NCBI GenBank assembly: GCA_029641185.1 | Contig: JAPWGK010000001.1 | Span: 2,678,501-2,742,500, forward strand | Direction of reading: 5' to 3' | DNA from: Pseudofabraea citricarpa | Taxonomy: Eukaryota > Ascomycota > Leotiomycetes > Helotiales > Dermateaceae | DNA: 64,000 nucleotides | Part shown: piece after piece, positions 10,924 to 22,478 of the stretch | Layout of the letters: each line of letters begins with the position of its first letter | Numbering within the stretch: the stretch's first letter is position 1 | Notes under the pieces: generated by a model | Told to the model about the DNA's origin: nothing | Databases searched by the model: none | The model's input: only the letters and a program-made list of their open reading frames with translations | Made by a program: the position numbers and the translations under genes

Positions 10924-12811
10924 TTGTACAAAATCTCGTCGTTGTAGGATTATGGAGTAGTTGGGTGTATAATACCGTGGGGCTCAATAGACTCATACAA
11001 ATGCTGCGAGCTGCAGAAGTACCAGAATTATTAATTTGCATCAATACTTCCTGTCATCGGTTGCCTTGGATTTCCATGTCACAGAATGTTATCATCGAGC
11101 CGCTTTACTTTAGCTAGGTACACATTTCGGTTGCCCTACATGTCAAGGAAGCAGGCTGGCTTGCAGCAAGTGCTGCACCGGACCAAGCCAGATGGTTATT
11201 CCCCTAGAATGCTGCGGATGCTCCTTGAGCCGTGCTGCTCAATATTAAACCAAATAGCTCTCGCTATGGCATGCTATAGTTGCTTTTCTGAACCGTGCCT
11301 GATAGGGGTATAAGCCGCGTATCCAGTGGCTGGATCTGAAAAAGAAAAGACTAGTTCTCTTGATGTTTAGAGACGCGGGGTATACTTAATTCGATCCTGG
11401 TGGTGTACTGAGACAACCCCTATTTATTCAAGCGAACGATGAGCTCCCCTCCCCTCGATGATGGACAATGCAGATTCCGCGGCGGAAATCACCGTCCAAC
11501 TGCTTGAATACCAATAATTCAACAACAACCGCGGAGAGGCTAAGTAGCACGTTAACGTTGGAAGGCGGCATTAAAGTGCTGAGGCTGTTCACAGCACAAG
11601 AATGTGGCGGCTATGGTGGACTTGGCTCCCAAACAAGCCGGACAGTGGCTCAGGCTTCTCCAGCCACCGAATGAACTGCTCTGGGCCACTCTGGTCCCTG
11701 AGTCAGGTACCCACAAGCAGCCTTCAGCTAGTTGACGGTCGCGGCCTGCACTAACAGCACATGTTCATCTCACGGTAAGTGAGCAGCCATACGCATCGCT
11801 GAGGTCACTCTGCCTGCTTTCCAACTCTACTGGTTTTACCAGAAAATCAGAAGGCCTTGATGAAACAGAATTCGAAAGTATGTGCCGTCAGGGCCTCGTG
11901 GACTTGACATGTCAGTGGGAAAGAGAGTTTGCTTTCATGTGGCATTGCACAGACCGCACAGACCTTAGCGACGGAAAAGCTGTACCTCCGCCCTCACCAC
12001 AGACTCAGCAAAGACTACCGAAGTCAACCCACCACAAGCAGACAACAACAGAGGACAGCATAACAATGCCCAGGCGCCTAAAACACTGCACCAGATCTGC
12101 AAGTGATCTACGGTCCGTATGGTCGACAAAGTTCCTGGGGAAGCCGACAACGCCCAAGGAAGCTCCCGACACCGCTGTGCAAGGGTACTCGCAATGATAT
12201 CGAAGACTCAAAACCTCATGATGCCATGTACGCATTCTCGAAACTCTATGCTGCTGTTCTGCATTTAGTAATCTTTGCAAGCTGGGACAGGGCTTACTCC
12301 CCTCCCGTCCTGATGATAGCTTGCAACTATACAGTACCATACGGCACAGCAGTCCTACCAGTACCAGCAAGAGGGAACCGGATGCCCCCAGGTGCCTTTG
12401 GTCGATCCACGATCTGAAAATGCTCCGGATCCCACCATACCAGACTGGACAAGACCCTGAACAAGAGGCAAGAAAGCCACATGTGCTACCAGAGCCCAGT
12501 TGGACGACGACTAGCGAATCAACTCTCCGCTCAGGGATGTCTGGGCTCGCTGGGCTGCTGGAGTGCTGGGCCTTGCCGATAGACGTACATTTAAGATTGG
12601 AACTAGCGACAGCTAGGCAGGTTAGAGCACTCACCAGAGCCAGCACAAACTTCGACCAAAGCGTATCCGGCGAACAGTGCCAGCTGCTCCGATCAGATTA
12701 GACTTCGATTCCTTGTTATATCATGCCTTGCTCCGCGTTCTTCAGATGTTCTTCATTCGTTTCTTAGAACGTGGCTGATCAACAACACCATCCTTCGTTG
12801 TGCTGTCCACC
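10924..12811. other. Intergenic, no supported gene
   Basis: About 1.9 kb. Several overlapping open frames exist around 12005-12700 on both strands, the longest 213 codons on the minus strand, but none has a recognisable family or clear splice structure. The right end should hold the promoter of the seven-helix protein gene. Confidence 0.5.
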
Positions 12812-14435
12812 ATGTATTCCATACTGATGAACCGGTCTTTCATGCCCGCTGTGGTGCCGAGGGCGGGGTTGGTGATCTCGACGGCATTGTCAATCGTCAG
12901 CATGTGCGTTCTAGCGGTCTGTTTAAGTTGGTATCCTCTGCCGTTCATTTTTGACCATGCAACTCACTATCCATCAGGTCGACGACTGAAATCACTGCGG
13001 CGATGGCGGGATATGAAAGTGACTCACTGGAGTACGTTGGTCTCGAAAAATAATTGATCTTTGTCTAACATGGCCTCGGAAAAGTGATTCTCGTTATTTA
13101 CATCGACAGCATGCTATTCGTTAGCATAACAGCGGTTCTGTCGCATGGCTTTGGGCTCAATAGCTCTCCAGAAACATGTTCAGCAGCCATCCTGTTGTGT
13201 TTGACGTGCTACATGTCTACTAAGGTATGCTGCGCCGGCTGCCAGCGCACATTTTTTTCTTCTGCTAACATGATCAATAGATTGTAAGGAATAGCATCCA
13301 GCTCGCGACCGCTCATTAATTAACGATAAAATACAGTTCATCTACTATTTATTTGTGGAGAAAGTGGTATGTTTCAGTGCTGAAGTCGGAGAGGATGGGG
13401 GCTCATGCGATAAACAGAACATTGTGAATGCGGTCTCAAAGAAGAGACTGGAATCGAAACTTTACATTTTCAACTGTTTTGGCATGTTAGGTAAGAGTCT
13501 TTATTAATAAGTTTTGGAAGCATTACTAACAGGCGCAGTGCCATATTGTATAGTGGTTATTCTCAACTTTGTCTTGTAAGGATTTTGGTTTCTGCTGCTT
13601 GTGGTCAGCTAGCTAATGAATCAGCCGCATCGCTATAATTAATAAGGATGGTGTGTGTATAATTGGCATGGAAAAGAAGGCAATGCTGCCACTGATTATC
13701 TTTGATGTGGTGGTCAACGTATGTTTATCTGGATGGACCGAATGCGTATGTGCTAATTCATCTCAGGTCTACCTCACAACACTATTTATCATCCCATTGA
13801 GAAGTTCGTGCGCCCCGTTAGCGGAAGTTTCTATTATTAATCCATTATTCCAGGGCAATATTCATACAAAAATGCCGCCGATTCCATGCTGCGAACAGTC
13901 ACTCTCAAAACCTTTATTGGAAGCATATCAACATTGCTCTCGAGTGTCGTAAACCTGACGATATTGATGGTCCTGAAGGGGGAGCCTGCTTGGATCTGTC
14001 TTATGTGCTGCAACGCGGACAGTACGTCTCAATTTTGGTTTGCATCGATATTAGCTAACCATCCAATGATCAGTTCTATTTAGCGTTCTCGTTCTCCACT
14101 GGGTTACAAACAAAGATGGCGCAAGGAGAGGCAGCAGTCTTGGGAAGTCGCACGAAGCCGGTCAACAGTGTAACACTTGCAACGTACTGCCACTGAATGA
14201 ATACAACCCAACCACGGTCTACCCGAGCGTACACGGAGAAAGAGTGGTAGTGCGCAGTATACGATCGAATCTTCATCAGGACGACTCTGATCTTATGAAG
14301 GACGACGACGAAGAACAAATGATTCCCGATGGAAAGCGGCCGCAGAGCTTGCAAGTCACATCAGTAAAGAGTGAAACTTCGTGGCCGGAAAACGAAGAAG
14401 AAAATAAGAAGTGGCCGAACGACAATGGCGTATGA
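12812..14435 (+). CDS. Seven-helix fungal integral membrane protein (GPCR-like topology), ten exons
   Basis: No long ORF exists; the gene was rebuilt from ten exons: 12812-13031, 13085-13224, 13281-13283, 13337-13366, 13418-13490, 13539-13575, 13625-13718, 13767-13803, 13854-14021 and 14074-14435, giving 387 residues. All nine introns are 48-56 nt with GT..AG ends and mostly CTAAC/CTAAT branch sites, and every junction restores frame. The product has seven hydrophobic segments, a short N-terminus and an acidic, hydrophilic C-terminal tail of about 110 residues. Family landmarks I recognise from other ascomycete proteins are SHGFG, STKIFIYYLFVEK, SKLYIFNCFGML, FIGSISTL, GEPAWICLMCCNAD and LHWVTNKD. 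Function is unknown; the topology resembles a receptor, but no ligand-class motif is seen. Exon 3 is only ATT (one Ile). The exon 6 acceptor has an alternative at 13532 that would add two residues. Confidence 0.85.
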
Positions 14436-16380
14436 ATTTTTGTACAATTAATCAAGGTGTTGAAAACTTTTATCTGCATGGCATCGGAGGAATCACAGCA
14501 CCACATATTCTAATCATTTTTTCACGGCGCATATTTGTTCTAGAAAGCGGTGGTGGCGTTCGACATGGCGCTGGAGGATATATCATCACGGTTGCACGTA
14601 CATACGCAACCTATTCTGAATTCATTGATTCTACCTCACAGGGTTTTCGCCCTTCTCGCATGCCAAAACGTTACTGATCACTTGGAACCTTCTGAAGTCG
14701 TCTGCATCAACAGTTCATCATACAGTGAAACAATCGATAGTCGCGGATAAGCCGCATCCGAAAGCGAAAAAAAAATTCATAGCATCTTTCAGGTCTGATG
14801 GCCGGCACGTCCCGCAGTCAAAATACCAAGATGACCAGAATGGAAAAGTCCAGAAAAGGGCTCGCATGGCAAGAAGTCTCTGAACTGTCTGACAACGTCA
14901 CGATCAAGGGCCCAAAGATGTCACCCCTTTTCCGCTTTTCCTGAATATCCAAGCCGACCAAAAGAGTTATACTTCAGTTCATCCGCTTGGGGAAAACTCT
15001 ACTCGGGGGGGAGAGGCACAAACGGTACTGTAATGATACGAGGCCAACTCTAAATTCCAGTCTCCGGCAACTCTTTCTTTCCCGTTGGGTTACGTATGCA
15101 TCACGTCACGTCACGTTTGTTGGGCATCTATCTTGATGACTTCTTACACGGCGATGCTTTAATTGCATCTCTGTATAGCGACAGATGTCTTACACTGAAA
15201 GATTTTCGGTTTTGTTTTGTTTATGCATGAGCATGATTGAGGTTTCTGTTGTATCATCGGCCGAAAAAAAAACTCCCCCCCTTCCCCCCCCCCTCCCATC
15301 CATCTAATAAGCGACCGCCAGCCGAAAATGGGGTCGGGGAGGAAGAAGGAAGGGCATGGGAACAGCCCGTGCTACTACATTGCCGTCGTGGTGTCCACAT
15401 GTGCTCTACCCTCGACACGGGGAAGCTAATGACAGCGTCCCCGCGGCGACGGCCAGCCAACGACCCAGCGAACCAGCAAGCGCTGCCAATGCTCGTCTCC
15501 CGGCTCATCAGGTCGATCGTGATCCCTATTGCCAAGTGCGACGGTTCTATCGCATGGGCGTTGGCGAGCTCTTGACTTGATCCAGATTGCCAAAGTGCCA
15601 AACAATATTTTTTTGCCCCCAATTGAAGAGTTCCAAAGAGCTAGACAATTATTGTGCTGTTTGCCCCGCCCCTAAGTTGGAAAAGCTGGCCGGCTCAAAG
15701 TGACAGGGACTTCCTGGGAAACGATGAAGGAGACGGGCCCTTCGCCGACGAAAACAGGGCTGTGTATGGTGCGTGCAGTGCCGACGTGTACAGTGCTTCG
15801 TATGGACTTCTTGTGTTGTATTGGGCCTGAGAAGGTCCAAAGCACCAAATGTAACACCAACACAAACCAACATGGTGCAATCCGTGTCCCGATCTAGATC
15901 TAGTACAGCTAGCTTCTTGGACCCTGACCTGATCACTAATATACTGAACACTAACACCAGAACAGAAATTCGCTACGCCGCAAGTAAAGAACTAAGAGGA
16001 CGGGGTTTGAATTAAGAGGGCGGGATTTGAATCTAACTGGTCGCAGATAGATTCACAGCACTGGCAAATAGGCAAACAGGCAAATATCGGCATTCGATCG
16101 GTATTGAGTAGAGTACCGGAGCAGGATGCTAGTTGAACCTTTTTTGTTTTTGGTTTTTTCCCTTCTTTTTGCTTTGGCTATCTAATCTATCGTACGCCAT
16201 ATATCCATTCATTACTCGCTCGCTCAATAATTCCAAGGTTCCATGGAATTGGAACATATGAATGAAGATAGATCTCGACAAACTGTACATATTTAGCAGC
16301 CAAGCCAGTGACGTGCATGTAGACGCCACACGCCCTCCCCTATCCCCCAGATATCGTGGCCCTGCATATCGAGATCAAGA
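14436..16380. other. Intergenic with low-complexity tracts
   Basis: About 1.9 kb with no supported gene. It contains three tandem CACGT units near 15103-15117 and a C-rich polypyrimidine run near 15273-15300. Open frames here overlap on both strands and lack family resemblance. Confidence 0.5.
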
Positions 16381-16682
16381 CTATTCCTTTCTTGACAACT
16401 CGATAAAGTAGAGAACCCCGTATCCAGTAGCTATCATACCGCATACCCACACTCCAGCGAGAGGAGGAGGCTGACGGAGTGAAAGGAACCAGCCATATCG
16501 GTCTAGTGCAGGTGGAGAGAGCCGGCTGCGGCCGTGATCTTGCGGCGTTTAGGACCAAGAGCATCGAGGCCCGGGCCCGGGAGCCGGCCGCGTGGATCAT
16601 ACTAACCTGCTAGTGAGGTTCGTTCTTTGCGACCTTCTTCTTGTTTTGGGACAAGAAGATCCGGGATCTCTTGACGTTGCAT
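16381..16682 (-). CDS. Small single-pass membrane protein, hypothetical
   Basis: Two exons on the minus strand, 16682-16607 and 16538-16381, give 77 residues. The intron (68 nt) starts GTTAGT and ends GCAAG after a CCTAAAC branch-like site, and the junction codon is Asp. The N-terminal half is polar and basic/acidic; residues from about 45 form a PPPLAG turn followed by a ~20-residue hydrophobic helix ending in YFIEL, then a short SRKE tail. This looks like a small organelle or ER membrane protein with a cytosol- or matrix-facing N-terminus. Support is the helix pattern across the splice; the competing frame gives no such structure. The family is not identified. Confidence 0.5.
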
Positions 16683-17657
16683 TTGTCGTAGGCCGGAGGT
16701 TTGACATTCTCGATTTGCTTTTCTGCGCTGTGTATTGGTGAGTGAGTGAAAATCAACTCGAGAAAGTGGGCATGCTATCTTGCTTGCATCTAAGGAAATG
16801 TTATTGCTTTGCATTAGGGTTGCACAATTTGTCTTCTCTTCGCAATTTCTGTTTCACTCATTTGGCTAAGTGTAAATGTGAATTTGCCAGTCTGAGAGAC
16901 GGCTGATGCATTCAATCCAAATGTAATAACTTCTATTTCCTTTACGTGTCGATCACTTTGTGCCTTTTTGTTTTCTGTCATTTTGATGCTATTAAGTTTC
17001 ATGTATCTCAAAAGAAGTCAGACACAGGATTGGCTAAATGTATTCCAAGGCAAGTTTTTCGAGATATTCAGGCTCGTTTCACTGAGATGAAACACGAGCA
17101 TCTCATGCCCGGAGAACAACACAAGTACCAGAAAAAAAGAGACATTTTTCCACAAGATAATCGGATCCAAATGGCAAGTGGAAAAGCATTTTGTGTCAGC
17201 AAGTTAACACGCTGCTGTCTTTTGGCAATTTTCACAGCTTTAGCGAGGAGAATGATGACATATGAGTCATTATGACTGAGCAAGCCATCTCGACCGAGCA
17301 ACCAATTGCAACAAACTATTCACAGCATTTATATACTCTAAAGAATCCACGATAGCATTTCAAGAAGGTCCCAAAGAATTGTATCTGCCGCTATCTATGT
17401 AATCGAGTCATCTTGCACAATAATGCCAGGAATGAGTCAGATGAGATCGTACCGCAATATACCCATCAACAAAAGTAATGATCGTGGACTACTTGTCAAG
17501 TGATTTTCTTGTGGTTATATAGTTGCAAGATTGTTCCATTGCTTGACTATTCTTCTGTGCTCATCATCCCACCATCTACATATCCGCAACTTCTTCTTCT
17601 AAAGTCAGAGCTCATCCCACTTTTGCCAAATCGTAGACGGAGCGCAACTCCGCAAAT
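16683..17657. other. Intergenic between divergent genes
   Basis: Nearly 1 kb between the small membrane protein (minus) and the barrel protein (plus). It presumably holds both promoters. No gene is recognised. Confidence 0.5.
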
Positions 17658-18609
17658 ATGGTGGCCTCGTCACAATCAGTAACGGAAACAATAATACTTC
17701 AGCCAAAAAAGGCTGTCAATCTCGATGATGTGGCAAGCGACGGTAGTCGATCATTTATTCAACTGACCAAGATCCTCAAATCTCAAAGAGGGCTTCTGCG
17801 TCAATTTTGGGTACCGAATCTCTGCTCCCTGTGAATTCAACAAGCTAAACCGTACAGGGTTTTCAAGTAGAAAATCCACATCTCTTTGTCTGGTCCATCG
17901 GTAATTTTCATCTGAATTCACCTCGTGAAAGGTATCATCTTACTGACAGTTGGGGCTTCTAGATTGGGAGTCCTTGGAATCCCACACAGATTTCACCAAT
18001 TCCGAAGACTATAAATCTTTCAAGACTGGCCTGGATCAAATCTCTGATGCCGAGGCCGCTGCGCCTGTAATATGTATGTTATCCTGAGCATTTGGTTGGA
18101 TCGTACTGAGCCAGATAAAGTATACACTCGATTCACCGTCAACGAAGCAACTCCCGCTTTCCAAGCCGGCGTGACAGAAATAGCCTTCTATACATTCCCC
18201 AAAGGCACGACCCCAGAGCAACAAATCCAGATCGAAGAAGGGTCGCTATCAACTATCGAACAGGTCCAATCGATCGGGAAAGCTACAGGGGCATCTATCG
18301 GCTGGAGTAAGTTTATATATCTTCTCTTCAGCAACTCTTCTTTCTCGTTTCTTTCTCTTCTTCAATCCCCTTGCGTAAATCTGACTTTGCACAGCGTTTA
18401 AAGGCATACCGGATGTCCCAGCCTCGGCCGGTGATGCCCTTTGTGGCGTCTTTGGATATGCGAGCATCGAGGTTCATATGAAGTGGAGAGAAACCCCAGA
18501 GGGTATCGAGGCGGGCAGAAATGATTCAGGCCGTATGAGACCCAGCACGAGTGTGCCGGGTATAGATGCGGAAACGGGGTATTTTCATGTCAAGTTTCGA
18601 GAGGGTTGA
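17658..18609 (+). CDS. Dimeric alpha/beta-barrel (ABM-like) protein
   Basis: Five exons, 17658-17810, 17858-17900, 17963-18073, 18115-18306 and 18395-18609, give 237 residues. Introns are 47, 62, 41 and 88 nt; each junction restores frame. The pattern is that of fungal proteins with two ferredoxin-like ABM repeats: the first half has LQPK, a helix with LKSQRGLLRQFW, then GFQVENPHLF and DWESLESHTDF; the second half has VTEIAFYTFPKG and a later GYASIEVHMKWRETPEG strand. Related small barrels include monooxygenases of polyketide pathways and stress-response proteins, but no catalytic residue is conserved clearly enough to assign a reaction. It probably acts in the cytosol; no signal peptide or membrane segment is present. 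Confidence 0.75.
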
Positions 18610-19171
18610 AGAGAATGGGATATATCCGTTCTTGTAGCAACTTATTCCTGGGCGTAAACCTGTTTTGTATATATTAGGCCTGAATGTGAAAATAAGCATC
18701 CTCGCCATTTATCATAATTTTGGTCGCTTTACGCATTCTCTTTTTACTCCGGTGATGTTGGTACACCCGTATATCAGGTGATTGAGGCTAGGCCTATAAG
18801 TATCGCCACTTCTTCCTCTCGTCAGGATTAATGTGCATGCTTTACTTTGCATTCAAACACTGCGCTCGCGCCAAGAGCAGAAGATCTGTATTGAAGTTCC
18901 TTTTCATCTTCTAGACATGCAAATTTTTTGAAAGTCTTAAGCTTGAAGGACATTGTTCTTGTATGAAATGATGCCAACATAAGAAACAAGGAAGTCATGA
19001 CAACCGGAAATCTTCTGACAACCGGAGCTTATTTAGTTCATTATATATTAGGGTGAAAGGGACCGCAGCACTTCTGACGCGGCGGTTCGCACGTCGTCTG
19101 CGTTTGGGTCTGTCTCGTGCTGGTGCTTCCTAAGTTCTTTCCACGTAATGGGAAACCTTTGCGATCTTAAT

Positions 19172-19299
19172 CGGCCTACAGTCAATCTGGTCGCTCTACA
19201 GACTATAGTACAGCGAATCCGATCGGCCTAAAGTTAATCCAGTCGCTCTGCAGACTATAGTAGAGCGAATCCAATCAGTCTAGAGTTAATCCAATCGCA
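19172..19299. repeat. 52-bp tandem repeat, about 2.5 copies
   Basis: Units start at 19172, 19224 and 19276, exactly 52 bp apart. Copies 1 and 2 share most positions, including CGGCCTA, CAGACTATAGTA and AGCGAATCC; copy 3 is partial. A related block containing CTTCCTA, CTTTCC and GGGAAA recurs at about 19126, 19334 and 19439, so the array may be part of a larger degenerate repeat. Confidence 0.85.
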
Positions 19300-19636
19300 A
19301 TATGCCTTTCAAACCTGCTGGTTAGGCTTTGTACTTCCTAAGCTCTTTCCGCGTATTGGGAAAACATTGGAATCATTGATCGGTGTACAGTGATTCCTAT
19401 CACAACATACCTTTCAAGCCTGCTGATTAAGCCTTGTACCTCCTATGTTCTTTCCAGGTAATAGGAAACTATTGAACACTATGGTAAAAAAGCAAAAAGG
19501 AAAACAGTGGTAGGTTAAAGACAACATGATAAAGCTCTGGGTTCTAAAAGGATAGAGGAGCAAGTCAGCTTGGAATTTGCAAGTATTTAGTAACTTGGAT
19601 GATTTGGCTTTTTGAATGAGTAACAATCTTCATCTA

Positions 19637-19659
19637 CTCTCTCTCTCTCTCTCTCTCTC

Positions 19660-19691
<32 letters not shown>

Positions 19692-19721
19692 ACTCACTCG
19701 CTCGCGCGCGCACACGCACAC
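19637..19721. repeat. CT microsatellite running into CA/CG tract
   Basis: A long run of CT dinucleotides with few interruptions passes into CACTCACTCG, then CGCGCGCG and CACACGCACAC. It is strongly strand-asymmetric (almost all pyrimidine on the plus strand). Confidence 0.95.
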
Positions 19722-22304
19722 TAACTCTAACATGAAGTCATTTAATAATATCTTATTATTGGTCCACTAGGGGTAGTCAGTGGTCGTGCAACAGCATAAT
19801 ATTGCTACGTGTATATCGAATTATGGAGTAAAGATATCAAGGCCAAAAGTTGATGCACAAGATTATAGAAGTGTTCTTTCTTACAACGTTATTTTGAAAT
19901 CTTGTTGAAGTAATAGAGCTCAACTAAACCCAGCAAAAAGAAACAGCAATGCGGTTTTACGTTACACGAGCGATGGGCACCACTGGTGGTCATGCTCTTG
20001 CTTTACGAGTCTTGATACTAGCGAGGTGAGTCCCAAGTACTGACTGAGAGTAACTATGCCAAGTATCAGGCAAGAAGGTTAATACCAGAGAGATGAGTAG
20101 GAACTTCCAATCTTCAGGAATCAAGGACTATATTACACCTATGACATCAACTGACCAAGAAATCAGATGACAGTAAGTCAAACTAACCTTCTGCTACTTA
20201 TTGGAAATCCAAGCAAGATTGAAGAGAGCAAGTTTGAGGCCTTGTACGTGTTTACTTTCATCAATCAGATGCCAAGAAGTAGTGATTATTTGTAAAAGCA
20301 ACTGCAACCGCTTGGCAACATGTAGTCTTTGCTTATTCTGCTTGTTCCTGAATGTGACCATTGGTCTTAGATATTTCGAGTGGTAAGAATTTTCTTGGCT
20401 ATGAAAACTTGAAAAGGTTGTGTGAGCCTTTCTCGGAATACTCCACTGACAATGTTATGGAGTCATGCACTGAAGCGAGCAAGAAATCATACTTGTCTTT
20501 GCGAGGTGAATATCTGTTAAAGTCCAGAAAGCAAGGCTGGCAACAAGTTTTAGTTAAGCCAAATGCAACTCTGTCGTGCAAATGTGCTAAGCCTCGGTCA
20601 CCAAAAGACAATCTCTACAAACTTGAAAATCTCCACTTTTCAAATCCCAAAAATATACCCTGGAAGAAGTCATGATGATTTCTATTGACATGCAGAAGGA
20701 AGCAGGAGTTCTACAGTTGCACTCGGTCGTAGTGGGCATTACGACATACTTATAAGCATAAACTTGATCTGTAGGAGTTTCACACGTCGGTTGGGAAGGA
20801 CAATCTAAATTCAGCAAGTTTCGTCCAACATCAGATGATATTGTCGACGACCAAGATTCTGGCCCCAGTCAGCATGCAGCTTGGCATTGCGTTGCAATCT
20901 ATCCCAAGCTTCAGTTGGGCTTCAGGTCCCGAAATTCGAGATGGGAATTCCTTGGATTTCCGATCAGTCAATCGGCGATCCGACAAACCCAACCTCTATT
21001 CTCAAGGATGAACTACCGCAACCAGTTACCAGCAGAATTCTTGTCAGGGCAGCTGATAGCAACAACACATCGTGCCAGGTATCAGGCAGGGTATGATTCC
21101 GTTCACATACAATGATCTATAAACAAGGTTATTTAATATCCCGCATACTGCAGAGAAAAACATGGGGGTGGTCTGGATCCATGGATCCACAAGAGCCACA
21201 TGCGAAAAAGTGGGTATGGGATATCTGCCAAGCTGGAGGAGGGGAGGGTATCGATATCTCGCCCTCGAGAAGTTGAGAGACGAAATTCTTCGAGGATGGC
21301 GAGGTTTCTTTAGCGACGCAAGGGGGGGGAGAAAGGTGGGAGGGGGCTGGTGGAGAAAATGTGGGTGGAATTGTTGTTGGGCTTTTTCCGGTAGCGGAGA
21401 ATGCCGGCTTGCTTGTCAGGCACTTCTTGTCTTGTCCTGTACGCAGATGCCAGCTTTTTGATAGACTCCTCCCTCACAGTTCCACCACGTCGTCATATTT
21501 CCGTTGCTTCTCAACAGTGTCAGGATGTTGTCATGTCAGCTCTGATAGCATACCGATTTTCGCTTTGCGAGTAATGAGAAATGTGGAAATCTGGTGTGCT
21601 AAATCGTGATCTTGACATCAACCACGTGATGGAACATTCATTCTCGAGTTCGACTTACTAGCTCTAGTCGTCCAAGTGGATCAATAAAATATATCTCCAC
21701 TTTTAAGAAGGTAGGCCTAATTGATAAATATCACATTTTGAGTTCTGGAGACGGGAAAGACCTCGTGACTGTTAATTAAAAAGTTTGTTTTGGTTGGCAC
21801 CAATAGAAACGTTTTCCGCAGAATTTAAAGTTTCAAGTAGAACATCTTTGACGATCCGAGTAATACAGCAGAATGGCTTTCAAAAGTCTGTAGTAAGATT
21901 AAAGTTATGAACCGTTGTCTATGGTGTTGCAGCCGAGACGAGCAGAAGTCTTGTACGGTTACGCGCGAGGTGTATGTCGCTTAAATGTATAGCAGCAGAG
22001 GGAATTCATCACTATTAGTGAAGCTGGGGGATGATATGAGTGCTGAAAGAGTATGATCCATTCATGGTGATGACTCAAGCCTAGATTTCATTGAAGCAAC
22101 TCATATGTATAACTCAAGATGATTACAAGTCTAACTGTGAAGTTACAGTAGCTTTGCAGGAACTATTTAAGCATCTTTCCTCAACTTCTCTTGCTCCTCC
22201 TTTTACCCAACAGAATAACATCTTCGCAAAGATCAATTCAATCGGATCCAATTCAAAAGAACCAACTTTCGAACATACAGGACACAAACGCGAAGAAGTC
22301 CAAC

Positions 22305-22478
22305 ATGTGCGAGTATGAGGAGTTTCTCTTCACCTACGGACATCGAGAGGAAAGTTTTTATTCGTACTGCCATTTCGCCCGCAATGACCCATACCATCAA
22401 TGGTTCGGGGTCAAAGTCTACCGGAATACATGGCGTCAAAATCGCCGTTGCCGACACTGTACAGGGGAAATAAGATAA
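22305..22478 (+). CDS. Small Cys/His-containing protein, hypothetical
   Basis: A 57-codon ORF with ATG after CCAAC. It begins MCEYEEFLFTYGHREE, has YCHFARNDPYHQ in the middle and ends in a CRHC pair. This layout (an early Cys, an xGH motif, a central C-x-F, then C-x-x-C) resembles short, poorly described ascomycete proteins that may bind zinc. A TATTTAAG element about 140 bp upstream and a CT-rich leader are compatible with a real transcription unit in otherwise empty DNA. No function is assigned; small size makes chance possible. Confidence 0.45.
   Translation: MCEYEEFLFTYGHREESFYSYCHFARNDPYHQWFGVKVYRNTWRQNRRCRHCTGEIR

Larger units (their letters stand above)
18610..22304. other. Gene-poor AT-rich region with repeats
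   Basis: About 3.7 kb holding the 52-bp tandem repeat and the CT microsatellite listed separately. An ORF of 104 codons at 20361-20675 and several shorter ones were inspected and not supported. The stretch 19950-20030 could begin a Rossmann-like frame (MRFYVTRAMGTTGG), but it breaks immediately and is not called. Confidence 0.5.

Noticed and set aside
12005..12646. 213-codon minus-strand ORF with a signal-peptide-like N-terminus
   Set aside because: It overlaps open frames on the other strand, has no recognisable domain, and is rich in residues expected from chance translation of this composition.
19950..20030. Possible NmrA-like Rossmann start (MRFYVTRAMGTTGG)
   Set aside because: The frame breaks soon after and no continuation exon with family sequence could be found downstream; a chance match or a very old relic.
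20361..20675. 104-codon ORF in the gene-poor region
   Set aside because: Starts inside AT-rich DNA, no domain or family recognised, no supporting splice partners.
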